Source: Rodentibacter trehalosifermentans (GTDB lineage Bacteria > Pseudomonadota > Gammaproteobacteria > Enterobacterales > Pasteurellaceae). Taken from it: 64,000 bases of DNA. How positions within the stretch are numbered: position 1 is the first letter of the stretch; each line of letters opens with the position of its first letter. The DNA lies in contig NZ_MLHL01000006.1 in the NCBI RefSeq assembly GCF_002000545.1, positions 1-64,000 of the forward strand, in the 5' to 3' direction. Positions 30,262 through 38,069 of the stretch are shown in pieces. The position numbers were made by a program, and so were the translations under genes. The notes under the pieces are model-generated. The model did no database searches, was not told the DNA's origin, and worked only from the letters and a program-made list of their open reading frames with translations.

Positions 30262-31772
30262 TGACAACGGCTGAAAAAGTCATTGCATTCATCGAACGTT
30301 ATTGCTTTGTACCGGAAGGGGCGCTTGTCGGTCAGCCAATCAAACTCGAAGAATTTCAAAAGAACTATATTTTTGATGTTTACGATAATCAACATGGTAC
30401 AAGCCATGGCATTTTATCTATTGGGCGTAAGAATGGTAAAACAGCGTTGATCGCTTGTCTTTTATTAGCTCATTTAGTTGGGCCTGTCGCTATTCAAAAC
30501 AGCCAAATTGTAAGCGGTGCTTTAAGCCGGGAACAAGCCGCATTAGTATTCAACCTAGCAGTAAAAATGATTCAGTTAAATCCGAAGTTGAATCAGATAA
30601 TTTCTATTAAACCAAGTGGAAAACGCCTGATTGGTTTGCCGATGAATGTTGAATATAAGGCGTTAGCCGCTGATGGTAAAACAGCGCAAGGTTTATCACC
30701 CGTCTTAGCCATTCTTGATGAAGTAGGGCAAGTACAAGGTCCACAGTCTGCATTTGTTGATGCAATTACAACCGCACAAGGTGCACACAAGAATCCGCTT
30801 TTACTCACAATCAGTACTCAGGCGGCAAATGATGGCGATTTACTATCAATTTGGATTGACGATGCAAAAAACAGTAACGATCCTCATACAGTTTGCCACG
30901 TTTACAGTGCAGATAAAGATTTAAAAATTACTGATCCGCAAGCGTGGAAACAAGCTAATCCGGCTCTAGGCGTATTTCGTAGTGAAGACGACATCCGCAA
31001 ACTTGCTGATAAGGCAAATCGTATGCCAAGTTTTGAAAATACATTCCGCAATCTGAATTTGAATCAGCGGGTAAGTACAGTTTCGACTTTCGTCAGTATT
31101 GATGTTTGGAAAGAGAGCGGGGAAGAACCGCAAAGCCCAAGTGGTTTAACGGCGTACGGTGGATTGGATTTATCCGCCCGTACCGACTTAACCGCACTTG
31201 TATTGAGTGCAAAAGATTATGATAGCAAAACAAATGTGTATGCATTCTTTTGGACACCTGAGATTGGGCTTGAAGAACGTTCTAAGCGAGACAGATCACC
31301 GTATGATGTGTGGGTTAAACAAGGGTTTATTCGTACAACACCGGGTGCAACTGTCGATTATGCCTATGTTGTGCGTGATATTGCTGAAATTCTCAGTGAT
31401 TTTGATATTGCGGCTATCGCTTTTGACCGTTGGAGAATTGATCTTTTCAAAAAAGAAATGGAAGCACAAGGGATTAATCTACCTCTCGTGCCATTTGGTC
31501 AGGGATTTAAAGATATGTCGCCGGCAATTGATACATTAGAAAGTGATTTACTTAATGGTCAGCTACGTCATGGAATGCATCCGGTTTTGACGATGTGTGC
31601 GGCTAATGCGGTATTGACAAAAGACCCTGCCGGTAATCGTAAATTTGAAAAACATAAGGCTACGGGGCGTATTGATGGCATGGTGGCGTTGGCAATGGCA
31701 CGCGGTATTTCGGAAATGGCAGAAGCGCCACAAGATATAGAGGCATTTTTACAGGATATAGTTATCGCATGA
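30261..31772 (+). CDS. terL: Terminase large subunit
   Basis: A 503-residue packaging motor and nuclease. Walker A SIGRKNGKTALIA lies at about residue 52 and Walker B LAILDEVGQ at about 155, followed by the RNase-H-like nuclease domain with acidic residues in YGGLDLSARTDLTALVL, AIAFDRWRIDLF and the late TGRIDGMVAL. It translocates DNA into the HK97-type prohead at the portal. Confidence 0.95.
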   Translation: MTTAEKVIAFIERYCFVPEGALVGQPIKLEEFQKNYIFDVYDNQHGTSHGILSIGRKNGKTALIACLLLAHLVGPVAIQNSQIVSGALSREQAALVFNLAVKMIQLNPKLNQIISIKPSGKRLIGLPMNVEYKALAADGKTAQGLSPVLAILDEVGQVQGPQSAFVDAITTAQGAHKNPLLLTISTQAANDGDLLSIWIDDAKNSNDPHTVCHVYSADKDLKITDPQAWKQANPALGVFRSEDDIRKLADKANRMPSFENTFRNLNLNQRVSTVSTFVSIDVWKESGEEPQSPSGLTAYGGLDLSARTDLTALVLSAKDYDSKTNVYAFFWTPEIGLEERSKRDRSPYDVWVKQGFIRTTPGATVDYAYVVRDIAEILSDFDIAAIAFDRWRIDLFKKEMEAQGINLPLVPFGQGFKDMSPAIDTLESDLLNGQLRHGMHPVLTMCAANAVLTKDPAGNRKFEKHKATGRIDGMVALAMARGISEMAEAPQDIEAFLQDIVIA

Positions 31773-33013
31773 ATACTTTAAATGATAAAGGCTGGTGGTC
31801 TCGTTTCTATGACCGCTTATTTAGCGGTGGTAAACGATTGGATAAAGGAGATACGGCAGAGCCTTTCATCTCTGAATCAAGCGGTTCAGGAAGTCAAGTG
31901 ACCGCAGATAAAGCCTTAAAGCTCAGTGCGGTTTGGGCTTGCGTACGGCTACGTAGTCAAGCGATTTCATCGTTACCGCTACACTTAAAAGATAGTCATC
32001 GGAAAATTGCAGGTGGACATCCACTCTACAAAATCATACACGATGCCCCTAATGCAGATATGTGTGCAAGTGAGTTTTGGGAAGCGATTATCTCTAACCT
32101 AGATTTATGGGGAAATGCATATTGCCGAATTAATCGTATTGGTGATCGGGTGGTATCGCTTGATTTGTTCGATCCTCAATATATGAGTGTTGGGCGTAGT
32201 GATAGTGGTGAAATTATTTATAAATACACCAAAAACAATGTAGATGGCGGAGAATACTCGGAAAAAGATGTTTTGCATTTTCGTGGTTTTACGCTTGATG
32301 GATTGATAGGGTTGTCACCTATTGGCTATCAAGCTCAAGTGATGGGATTGCAAATGGATGCCAATAATGCCGCCTCAAAAGCATTTAAGAATAACCTTAA
32401 AGCAGGTGGATTCTTAAAAACAGGTGAACGGGTTTTAAATGAAGAGCAACGTAAGCGTGTACGAGAGGGGCTGAGTGAGTTCGGTAAACCTGAGAATGCA
32501 GGTAAATGGATGGTGCTTGAGGCGGGAATGGAACCGGCAAATATGTCGGGTGCATGGATCAACCCACAAGATGCACAACTATTAGAAAGTCGTTATTTTG
32601 GTATTGAAGAGATTTGCCGTGCGTTTGGCGTACCGCCACAACTTATCTATAGCACGGATAAATCATCATCTTGGGCATCTAGTGCAGAACAAATTGATCT
32701 CAATTTTCTCACCTATTCCCTTACACCTGTTTTACGACGTATTGAACAAACTATCGCACGTAAGTTATTAAAACCTGAAGAGCGGTCAAAATTTTATCCC
32801 CGTTTTAGTGTTGAAGGATTATTGCGTGCTGATAGTGCGGGACGAGCAAGTTTTTATACCGCCATGTTGCAAAATGGTGTAATGACTCGAAATGAGGTGC
32901 GAGAACTTGAAAATTTACCACCGATTGCGGGCGCAGATCAGCTTACGGTGCAAATCAATCTCACGTCAATCGACAAAATCGGAAAGGAAAAAAGCGATGA
33001 CAATCAAAGTTAA
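31769..33013 (+). CDS. Portal protein, HK97 family
   Basis: A 414-residue portal (ALKLSAVWACVRLRSQAISS, then IHDAPNADMCASEFWEAI and AFGVPPQLI), typical of HK97-type portals. It overlaps terL by 4 bp. It forms the dodecameric ring at one capsid vertex. A frame within the protease gene overlaps its end. Confidence 0.94.
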   Translation: MNTLNDKGWWSRFYDRLFSGGKRLDKGDTAEPFISESSGSGSQVTADKALKLSAVWACVRLRSQAISSLPLHLKDSHRKIAGGHPLYKIIHDAPNADMCASEFWEAIISNLDLWGNAYCRINRIGDRVVSLDLFDPQYMSVGRSDSGEIIYKYTKNNVDGGEYSEKDVLHFRGFTLDGLIGLSPIGYQAQVMGLQMDANNAASKAFKNNLKAGGFLKTGERVLNEEQRKRVREGLSEFGKPENAGKWMVLEAGMEPANMSGAWINPQDAQLLESRYFGIEEICRAFGVPPQLIYSTDKSSSWASSAEQIDLNFLTYSLTPVLRRIEQTIARKLLKPEERSKFYPRFSVEGLLRADSAGRASFYTAMLQNGVMTRNEVRELENLPPIAGADQLTVQINLTSIDKIGKEKSDDNQS

Positions 33014-33650
33014 AGATCTTTATTTTAAAGCAGAAGCCGTCAAAGAAGACGGCTTTTTTTCTGGCTATTGCAACGTATTTGATATACCGGATGGTTACGA
33101 TGAAGTTGTACGTAAGGGGGCGTTTGCCGATTCTCTCAAAGGTTGGAATGCTCAAAATAAAATGCCGCCGGTGTTGTGGAATCATGATCGCAGTCAGCCA
33201 ATCGGTGTTTGGACTTTATTGAAAGAAGATGAACACGGTTTATATGGTGAAGGACGATTGCTCATTAATGATGTGGTACGGGCAAAAGAAATTCACGCTC
33301 TTTTACTTGCTGGGGCGATTGATGGACTGTCAATTGGTTATCGTCTAAATAAGTGGATGTATAACGAAAAAGACAAGGTTCTCGAATTACTTGAAATAGA
33401 CTTAAAGGAAATTTCAATCGTTACATTTCCGGCTAATGAAGAAAGTCGGGTTGAAGTAGTGAAATCCGCTTTAGCGAAAGGAAGTTTGCCGACTTTATCG
33501 GAATTTGAAAAAGCCCTGAGAGATTTAGGGTTCTCAAAAGCGCAAGCGACAATCGTTGCCGGTCATGGCTTGCGAAAACTGCTTCAGGGTGAGCCTGAAG
33601 ATCAATTAGGCAATGCACTAACAATCTTAAAATCTATCAATGAGGACTAA
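32997..33650 (+). CDS. HK97-type prohead protease
   Basis: A 217-residue S78-family serine protease: FSGYCNVFDIPDGYDEVV, the His in PPVLWNHDRSQPIGVW and the Ser in IDGLSIGYR. It cleaves the capsid delta domain during maturation. The start at 32997 (GGAAAGG upstream) is inside the portal end; a longer frame from 32892 is an overlap artefact. Confidence 0.92.
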   Translation: MTIKVKDLYFKAEAVKEDGFFSGYCNVFDIPDGYDEVVRKGAFADSLKGWNAQNKMPPVLWNHDRSQPIGVWTLLKEDEHGLYGEGRLLINDVVRAKEIHALLLAGAIDGLSIGYRLNKWMYNEKDKVLELLEIDLKEISIVTFPANEESRVEVVKSALAKGSLPTLSEFEKALRDLGFSKAQATIVAGHGLRKLLQGEPEDQLGNALTILKSINED

Positions 33651-33652
33651 TT

Positions 33653-34846
33653 ATGTCACAAGAAAATATTGAAAAACTCGCCACCGAGTTAAAAAAAGCG
33701 ACAGATCAAGTGAAAGGCTTGGGTGAAGAGCTAAAAGGCAAAATGGAAAACAATGAGAAAGGCTTAGACGGTTTGAAAGAACAAGTTGATGAAGCCTTAA
33801 CGCTCATGAATGATGCCAAAAACCGTTTAGATGATTTGGAACAGAAGGCTACCCGCCGTGGTAATGGTGCTGAAATTGCAGAGAAATCTTGGGTGGAACA
33901 ACTTTCTGAATCGGAGAGTTTCCAAAAATTCGTTCAAGATCCTCGCAAAGGTAATTCTGCTCACTTATCTATTAAAGCGACGATCACGAGTGCAACGACC
34001 GATGCTGCCGGTTCAGCCGGTGTACTCATTCCTGAACATAAATTACCGGGTATTTTAACGCCGCCAACGCAAAAATTAACCTTGCGTGATTTATTAGCGA
34101 AAGGGACAACGCAAAGCAATTCAATTACCTATATTCGTGAAACAGGCTTTACGAACAATGCCGCCTATCAAATCAATGAAGGGGATAAAAAAGCACAATC
34201 CGATATTAAATTTGACGAAGTGACACTCGGTGTGAAAACTATCGCACACTATATGAAAGCCTCTCGTCAAATTTTAGATGATGCTCAAATGTTACAGAGC
34301 TATATTAACGGACGGTTAATTTATGGCTTAAAACTATTTGAAGATCGCCAATTATTAAATGGGGATGGTTCAAGCGGTGCATTGCATGGTATTTTACCAC
34401 AGGCGACAGCATTTGCTGATCCGGCAAAACTTGCCACCTATACTGTCATTGATCAACTTCGTTTGGTGCAATTACAGACTTTAATTGCAGAATATCCTGC
34501 AACAGGTTATGTATTAAACCCAATCGACTGGACAAAAATCGAATTGGAAAAAGATGGAATGGGGCGCAATATTATTGGTAATCCACAAGGTACGGCACAG
34601 CCTACTTTATGGGGATTGCCGGTGGTACAAACGCAAGCAATGGCAGCCGGTACTTTCTTAGCCGGTGCATTTAGCCTTGGCGCACAAGTTTTTGATCGTC
34701 AAGCATCTGCGATAGCGGTAGCGACTGAAAATGAAGACGACTTTGTTCGTAACTTGGTGACAATCCTTGCGGAAGAACGCTTAGCTTTAGCAGTATATCG
34801 TCCGGAAGCCTTTGTTAAAGGAACATTGGCAGCTAAAACGAAATAA
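33653..34846 (+). CDS. Major capsid protein, HK97 fold
   Basis: A 397-residue capsid protein. Residues 1-80 are a charged coiled coil (delta/scaffold domain) probably removed by the protease. The HK97 fold follows (SAGVLIPEHKLPGILTPPTQ, then GLKLFEDRQLLNGDGSSGALHG and the C-terminal VRNLVTILAEERLALAVYRP). It starts three bases after the protease and is followed by an intrinsic terminator. Confidence 0.95.
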   Translation: MSQENIEKLATELKKATDQVKGLGEELKGKMENNEKGLDGLKEQVDEALTLMNDAKNRLDDLEQKATRRGNGAEIAEKSWVEQLSESESFQKFVQDPRKGNSAHLSIKATITSATTDAAGSAGVLIPEHKLPGILTPPTQKLTLRDLLAKGTTQSNSITYIRETGFTNNAAYQINEGDKKAQSDIKFDEVTLGVKTIAHYMKASRQILDDAQMLQSYINGRLIYGLKLFEDRQLLNGDGSSGALHGILPQATAFADPAKLATYTVIDQLRLVQLQTLIAEYPATGYVLNPIDWTKIELEKDGMGRNIIGNPQGTAQPTLWGLPVVQTQAMAAGTFLAGAFSLGAQVFDRQASAIAVATENEDDFVRNLVTILAEERLALAVYRPEAFVKGTLAAKTK

Positions 34847-34854
34847 CCTTCAAT

Positions 34855-34879
34855 AGCCCCTCAATAGGGGCTTTCTTTT
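34855..34879 (+). terminator. Terminator after the major capsid gene
   Basis: AGCCCC-TCAATA-GGGGCT followed by TTCTTTT, inside the late operon. Confidence 0.7.
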
Positions 34880-34889
34880 GGGAAAAACT

Positions 34890-35204
34890 ATGTTAATTAC
34901 ACTCGATTTAATCAAATTGCATTGTCGTATCGATCACGATGACGAAGATAAATTACTCGAACAGTACGAAAGCGCAGCACATGAATATGTTCAGCGTCAA
35001 ATTGACCGCACTTTATATGCGGAAAAAGTACCGGAAGATGAATCAAACGGTTTAGTGATCAATGCGGCAATTAAGCAAGCAATGTTAATGACGATTGCTC
35101 ATTGGTATGAACATCGGGAAAGTGTTGTGGTTGGCGTAGTCTCAAAAGAAATTGAAGAGGGTGTTTGGCGGCTCATTCAGCCTTATCGAATTATGGGGGT
35201 GTAA
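34890..35204 (+). CDS. Head-tail connector protein (gp6-like)
   Basis: A 104-residue all-helical protein (LDLIKLHCRIDHDDEDKLLE, a long second helix, and HWYEHRESVVVG), the pattern of HK97 gp6 head-completion proteins that bind beneath the portal. The internal ATG at 34890 is preferred over an alternate start at 34878. Confidence 0.88.
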   Translation: MLITLDLIKLHCRIDHDDEDKLLEQYESAAHEYVQRQIDRTLYAEKVPEDESNGLVINAAIKQAMLMTIAHWYEHRESVVVGVVSKEIEEGVWRLIQPYRIMGV

Positions 35205-35528
35205 ATGCAAATCGGCAAATTACGTCATCGTGTGACAATCCAAAAGCAGGTTAATTCTCAAACTGATTATGGGGCAGTCGTCACCAAATGGCGCAATATT
35301 GCAACCGTGTGGGCGGAAGTGAAACCTCTTTCAGGTCGAGAATATTTCTCAGCCCAACAAGTGCAGTCGGAAGTCACTACTCAAATTTGGATTCGGTACC
35401 AAAAGGGCATTGAACCTACAATGAGGGTGGTTCATAACGATAAACACTACGAAATTTTAGCCGTGCTCAACCATAATGGGCTTGGTACATCGCTCCAACT
35501 CATGTGTAAGGAGCTGTTTAATGGCTAA
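35205..35528 (+). CDS. Head closure / head-tail adaptor protein
   Basis: A 107-residue beta-rich protein (GKLRHRVTIQKQV, then VWAEVKPLSGREYFSAQQVQ) of the SPP1 gp16-like head-tail adaptor family. It begins directly at the stop of the connector gene and closes the head after packaging. Confidence 0.88.
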   Translation: MQIGKLRHRVTIQKQVNSQTDYGAVVTKWRNIATVWAEVKPLSGREYFSAQQVQSEVTTQIWIRYQKGIEPTMRVVHNDKHYEILAVLNHNGLGTSLQLMCKELFNG

Positions 35529-36003
35529 TTTAACGGTGAAAATTAATGGGCTGAATGAACTACAAAAAGCGATGAATGCGCTTGGGCGGAAAGCATCTAA
35601 CCGTATAGCGGTAAAAGCGATGAGAAAAGGCGGCGCAATTATACGTGATAAAGCACGGGCAAATGCACCAGTCTTAAAAGAAACTGTACCGCACAGAAAA
35701 GCAGGTACATTAAAAAAAGCCATTCATTCTCGAACTAAAGTGGGGAGAAATGGCAAAACCAACACTTATGTTTGGGTAAAAGGGCTTTCAACCAAGCAAA
35801 TTCTAAAATTTAAAGATAAAACGGGCAAGGGGGGCGCTTACAATCCACGAGATCCGTTTTATTGGCGATTTATTGAGTTTGGTACCAGTAAAATGCCGGC
35901 ACGTCCATTTCTACGTCCCGCTTTTGAGCAATCGAAAGCGAAAGCGGCAGAAGAAATCATTATAACATTACGTGATGAAATTATTCGAGAAGGTCATAAA
36001 TGA
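35521..36003 (+). CDS. HK97 gp10-family head-tail protein
   Basis: A 160-residue protein with the gp10 pattern KAMRKGGAIIRDKARANAP near the start and WRFIEFGTSKMPARPFLRPA late. It is probably a tail-completion factor that joins tail to head. The ATG at 35521 overlaps the previous gene by 8 bp. Confidence 0.9.
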   Translation: MANLTVKINGLNELQKAMNALGRKASNRIAVKAMRKGGAIIRDKARANAPVLKETVPHRKAGTLKKAIHSRTKVGRNGKTNTYVWVKGLSTKQILKFKDKTGKGGAYNPRDPFYWRFIEFGTSKMPARPFLRPAFEQSKAKAAEEIIITLRDEIIREGHK

Positions 36004-36344
36004 TCCAACAAACACTTTTTAGCGCCCTGAAACCTTTGGTTTCGGGGCGTTGTTTTTATGAGTTCGTTCCTGATACGAACAAAGAATATCCGGTCATCGT
36101 ATATCAATTTCCGACTATTTCGCCTAATTCCGCCTTAGAAGATGGGGATTTAGATGATTTTACGGTGCAAATTGATATTTATAGCCGAAATCCTGATGAC
36201 ATTTTTGCACTTCGCAAGCCGATTTTTAATGCGCTTGAGACCGCATTTGAGTATGCGGAGCGTGAGAGTGATTTCAGTGATTACGAGACTGAAACCAAGT
36301 TACACAGACGGGTCATTACTTATCAAATTGCTTATGGAGAATAA
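36000..36344 (+). CDS. Tail completion protein, DUF3168
   Basis: A 114-residue protein of the DUF3168 (gp17-like) family: LFSALKPLVSGRCFYEFVPD, and the terminal strand HRRVITYQIAY. It overlaps the gp10-like gene by 4 bp. It should act as a tail terminator or joining protein. Confidence 0.85.
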   Translation: MIQQTLFSALKPLVSGRCFYEFVPDTNKEYPVIVYQFPTISPNSALEDGDLDDFTVQIDIYSRNPDDIFALRKPIFNALETAFEYAERESDFSDYETETKLHRRVITYQIAYGE

Positions 36345-36349
36345 TCAAT

Positions 36350-37006
36350 ATGGCAACACAAACTACCCCATTTCAGGGGACAAAATTTTATTTAGGCACA
36401 GGCTTAATGACTGAAAAAGCGATCACTGCTTGTACGGTTACGCCAAATGCTACAATTACAGCAACGGGTCATGGTGCAAAAGTCGGTGACTTGGTAAAAG
36501 TTACAGGCTTAGGTTCATTAGATGGTTACTATCCGGTGAAAGCCGTTGCGAGCGATGTATTAACATTTGCTGATGAAGTGGATTGGTTAGGGCAAGATAA
36601 ACCAACTGACTTTAGTAAAGCAAAGGTGGCTGTGGTGAAGTGGTCATCTAATTTCTGTGCAATTAAACAGATTGAAGGTGACGGCGATACACTCACGGAA
36701 GAAGACATTACCACGATGTGTTCTGAAGGTACGGAAACAGAAGCGGGCGAAATTGAATATGGTTCAATTAAATTAACTTTCCACTATGCGCCGGGAACCG
36801 CAATGCAACAAGATTTGCGTAAAAAATTCTACGCAAAAGAAACCTTCCCGTGGATGATGATTTTGAAAAATAACCAAGGTTCACTTTATGGCACTGGATT
36901 TATTCAAACCTCACCCAATTTCAGCGGTGAAGTAAAAGGCAAATTTGAATCAGGTGTAACGATTAAAAAATCGAAACGGGATTATTTATTGCCGGTAAGT
37001 GCTTAA
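36350..37006 (+). CDS. Major tail tube protein
   Basis: A 218-residue beta-rich protein (TPFQGTKFYLGTGLM, a central GEIEYGSIKLTFHYAPGTAM, and a C-terminal strand rich in Lys) at the position of lambda gpV/HK97 tail tube. It polymerises around the tape measure. An uptake-signal core lies in its 3' flank. Confidence 0.88.
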   Translation: MATQTTPFQGTKFYLGTGLMTEKAITACTVTPNATITATGHGAKVGDLVKVTGLGSLDGYYPVKAVASDVLTFADEVDWLGQDKPTDFSKAKVAVVKWSSNFCAIKQIEGDGDTLTEEDITTMCSEGTETEAGEIEYGSIKLTFHYAPGTAMQQDLRKKFYAKETFPWMMILKNNQGSLYGTGFIQTSPNFSGEVKGKFESGVTIKKSKRDYLLPVSA

Positions 37007-37061
37007 TTTATGTGACCGTACCTTAAAAGTGCGGTCAAATTTTATAAAAAAGGAAAAGAAA

Positions 37062-37469
37062 ATGGATCTACGTGAAAAATTATTAGCCAATAAACCTAAA
37101 GTAAACAAAATCAAAATTAATGGCGATGATTATTATATTCGTGAGTTTACTGTAGGTGAAATGAATCAAGCTCTCTATGGTCAGCAACAAGAACTGATTC
37201 AATTAGCTGAACGGCAAGGAATTGAACTTGATTTTAACGATGAAAGCAAATTAACGGAACAACTCAATAAGGTGCAAGATCCGTACCGATTAGCCCGTAT
37301 TTTAGCCATCCGTTTATGCGATGAAAAAGGGCAAAATCTATTTGATGTAAAAAATCAAGAAGATTTAGCCGCACTTTCCCAATTAGATAAAAGTGTTTTT
37401 GAACAACTCTCGCAGGGTATTACGGAACTCGAACCAAAAAACTCACCCACCGAAGAAAGTTCCAAATAA
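37062..37469 (+). CDS. Tail assembly chaperone gpG-like
   Basis: A 135-residue acidic helical protein (YIREFTVGEMNQALYGQQQE) of the tail assembly chaperone type, preceded by AAAGGAAAAG. It ends in frame 32 nt after a slippery heptamer, A-AAA-AAC at 37436-37442, so a fraction of ribosomes makes a longer G-T fusion. Both forms guide tail tube subunits onto the tape measure protein. Confidence 0.88.
   Translation: MDLREKLLANKPKVNKIKINGDDYYIREFTVGEMNQALYGQQQELIQLAERQGIELDFNDESKLTEQLNKVQDPYRLARILAIRLCDEKGQNLFDVKNQEDLAALSQLDKSVFEQLSQGITELEPKNSPTEESSK
37436..37442 (+). promoter_or_regulatory. Programmed -1 frameshift site
   Basis: AAAAAAC is in the required phase (A-AAA-AAC, with AAA and AAC being zero-frame codons). 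A -1 slip joins the gpG frame to the open frame ending at 37741. Confidence 0.85.
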
Positions 37470-37741
37470 ACCTCTCGCTTTCTCTCGGTAAAACCCTTGA
37501 GGAAATTGAGCAAATGCCGGAACGCCATTTGGCAGAATATGAGCTTTTTTATCAAGAACAGCCTTTTGGTTTATGGCGTGAAGATTATCGTACGGCTCAA
37601 ATATCCCATTTATTAGCCATGATAAACCGTGATCCAAAATCAAAACCACCTGAGTTGTCAGGTTTTATGCCGTTTTATCGAGATAAAAGTGCGGTCGAAA
37701 ATGAAGATGATGGCACGGCAGAATATTTAGCAAATCGGTAA
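37442..37741 (+). CDS. gpT-like extension made by -1 frameshift
   Basis: After the slip, 99 residues are read in the -1 frame, including TLEEIEQMPERHLAEYELFY and EDYRTAQISHLLAMINRDP, which resemble the lambda T portion that contacts tail tube subunits. A free start at 37514 (MPERHL) exists but has no good ribosome site. The overlap between the two frames is complete from the heptamer to the gpG stop. Confidence 0.8.
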   Translation, partial: LTHRRKFQINLSLSLGKTLEEIEQMPERHLAEYELFYQEQPFGLWREDYRTAQISHLLAMINRDPKSKPPELSGFMPFYRDKSAVENEDDGTAEYLANR

Positions 37742-37807
37742 GAAATGCCTTGAAATAAAATGTCAATTTGATATGTTGTAATCAATTAAACCAATGGGAG
37801 AGAAGCC

Positions 37808-38014
37808 ATGTTCAATAAACTTTTTGAGGCAATATTTGATACGGTTTGGACGATTATCGTTGGAGGATTCATTCTTTTTGTCATTGCGGTTATTGTAATA
37901 GGTTTTTGGGATAAATTGGTTGATTCTCATCCTATTTGGTGGATTGTTTTTGCTTGCACGCCGATTCCGTCTCTGATTATTTTATACAGGGATTGGAAAC
38001 GAAAAAATAGTTAA
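37808..38014 (+). CDS. Small two-helix membrane protein in the tail operon
   Basis: A 68-residue protein with two hydrophobic segments (about 14-34 and 44-60) and a basic end (YRDWKRKNS). AATGGGAGAGAAG precedes the ATG. Membrane proteins are not expected between tail chaperone and tape measure. With its own downstream terminator it looks like an inserted conversion gene, possibly superinfection exclusion. Confidence 0.65.
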
Positions 38015-38035
38015 AAGTTAAAAAAATAAAAAATG

Positions 38036-38058
38036 GCGCACTTCTGTGCGCTTTTTTT
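38036..38058 (+). terminator. Terminator immediately upstream of the tape measure gene
   Basis: GCGCAC-TTCT-GTGCGC followed by seven Ts, ending 11 bp before the tape measure start codon. Confidence 0.85.
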
Positions 38059-38069
38059 ATGGAGTCATT

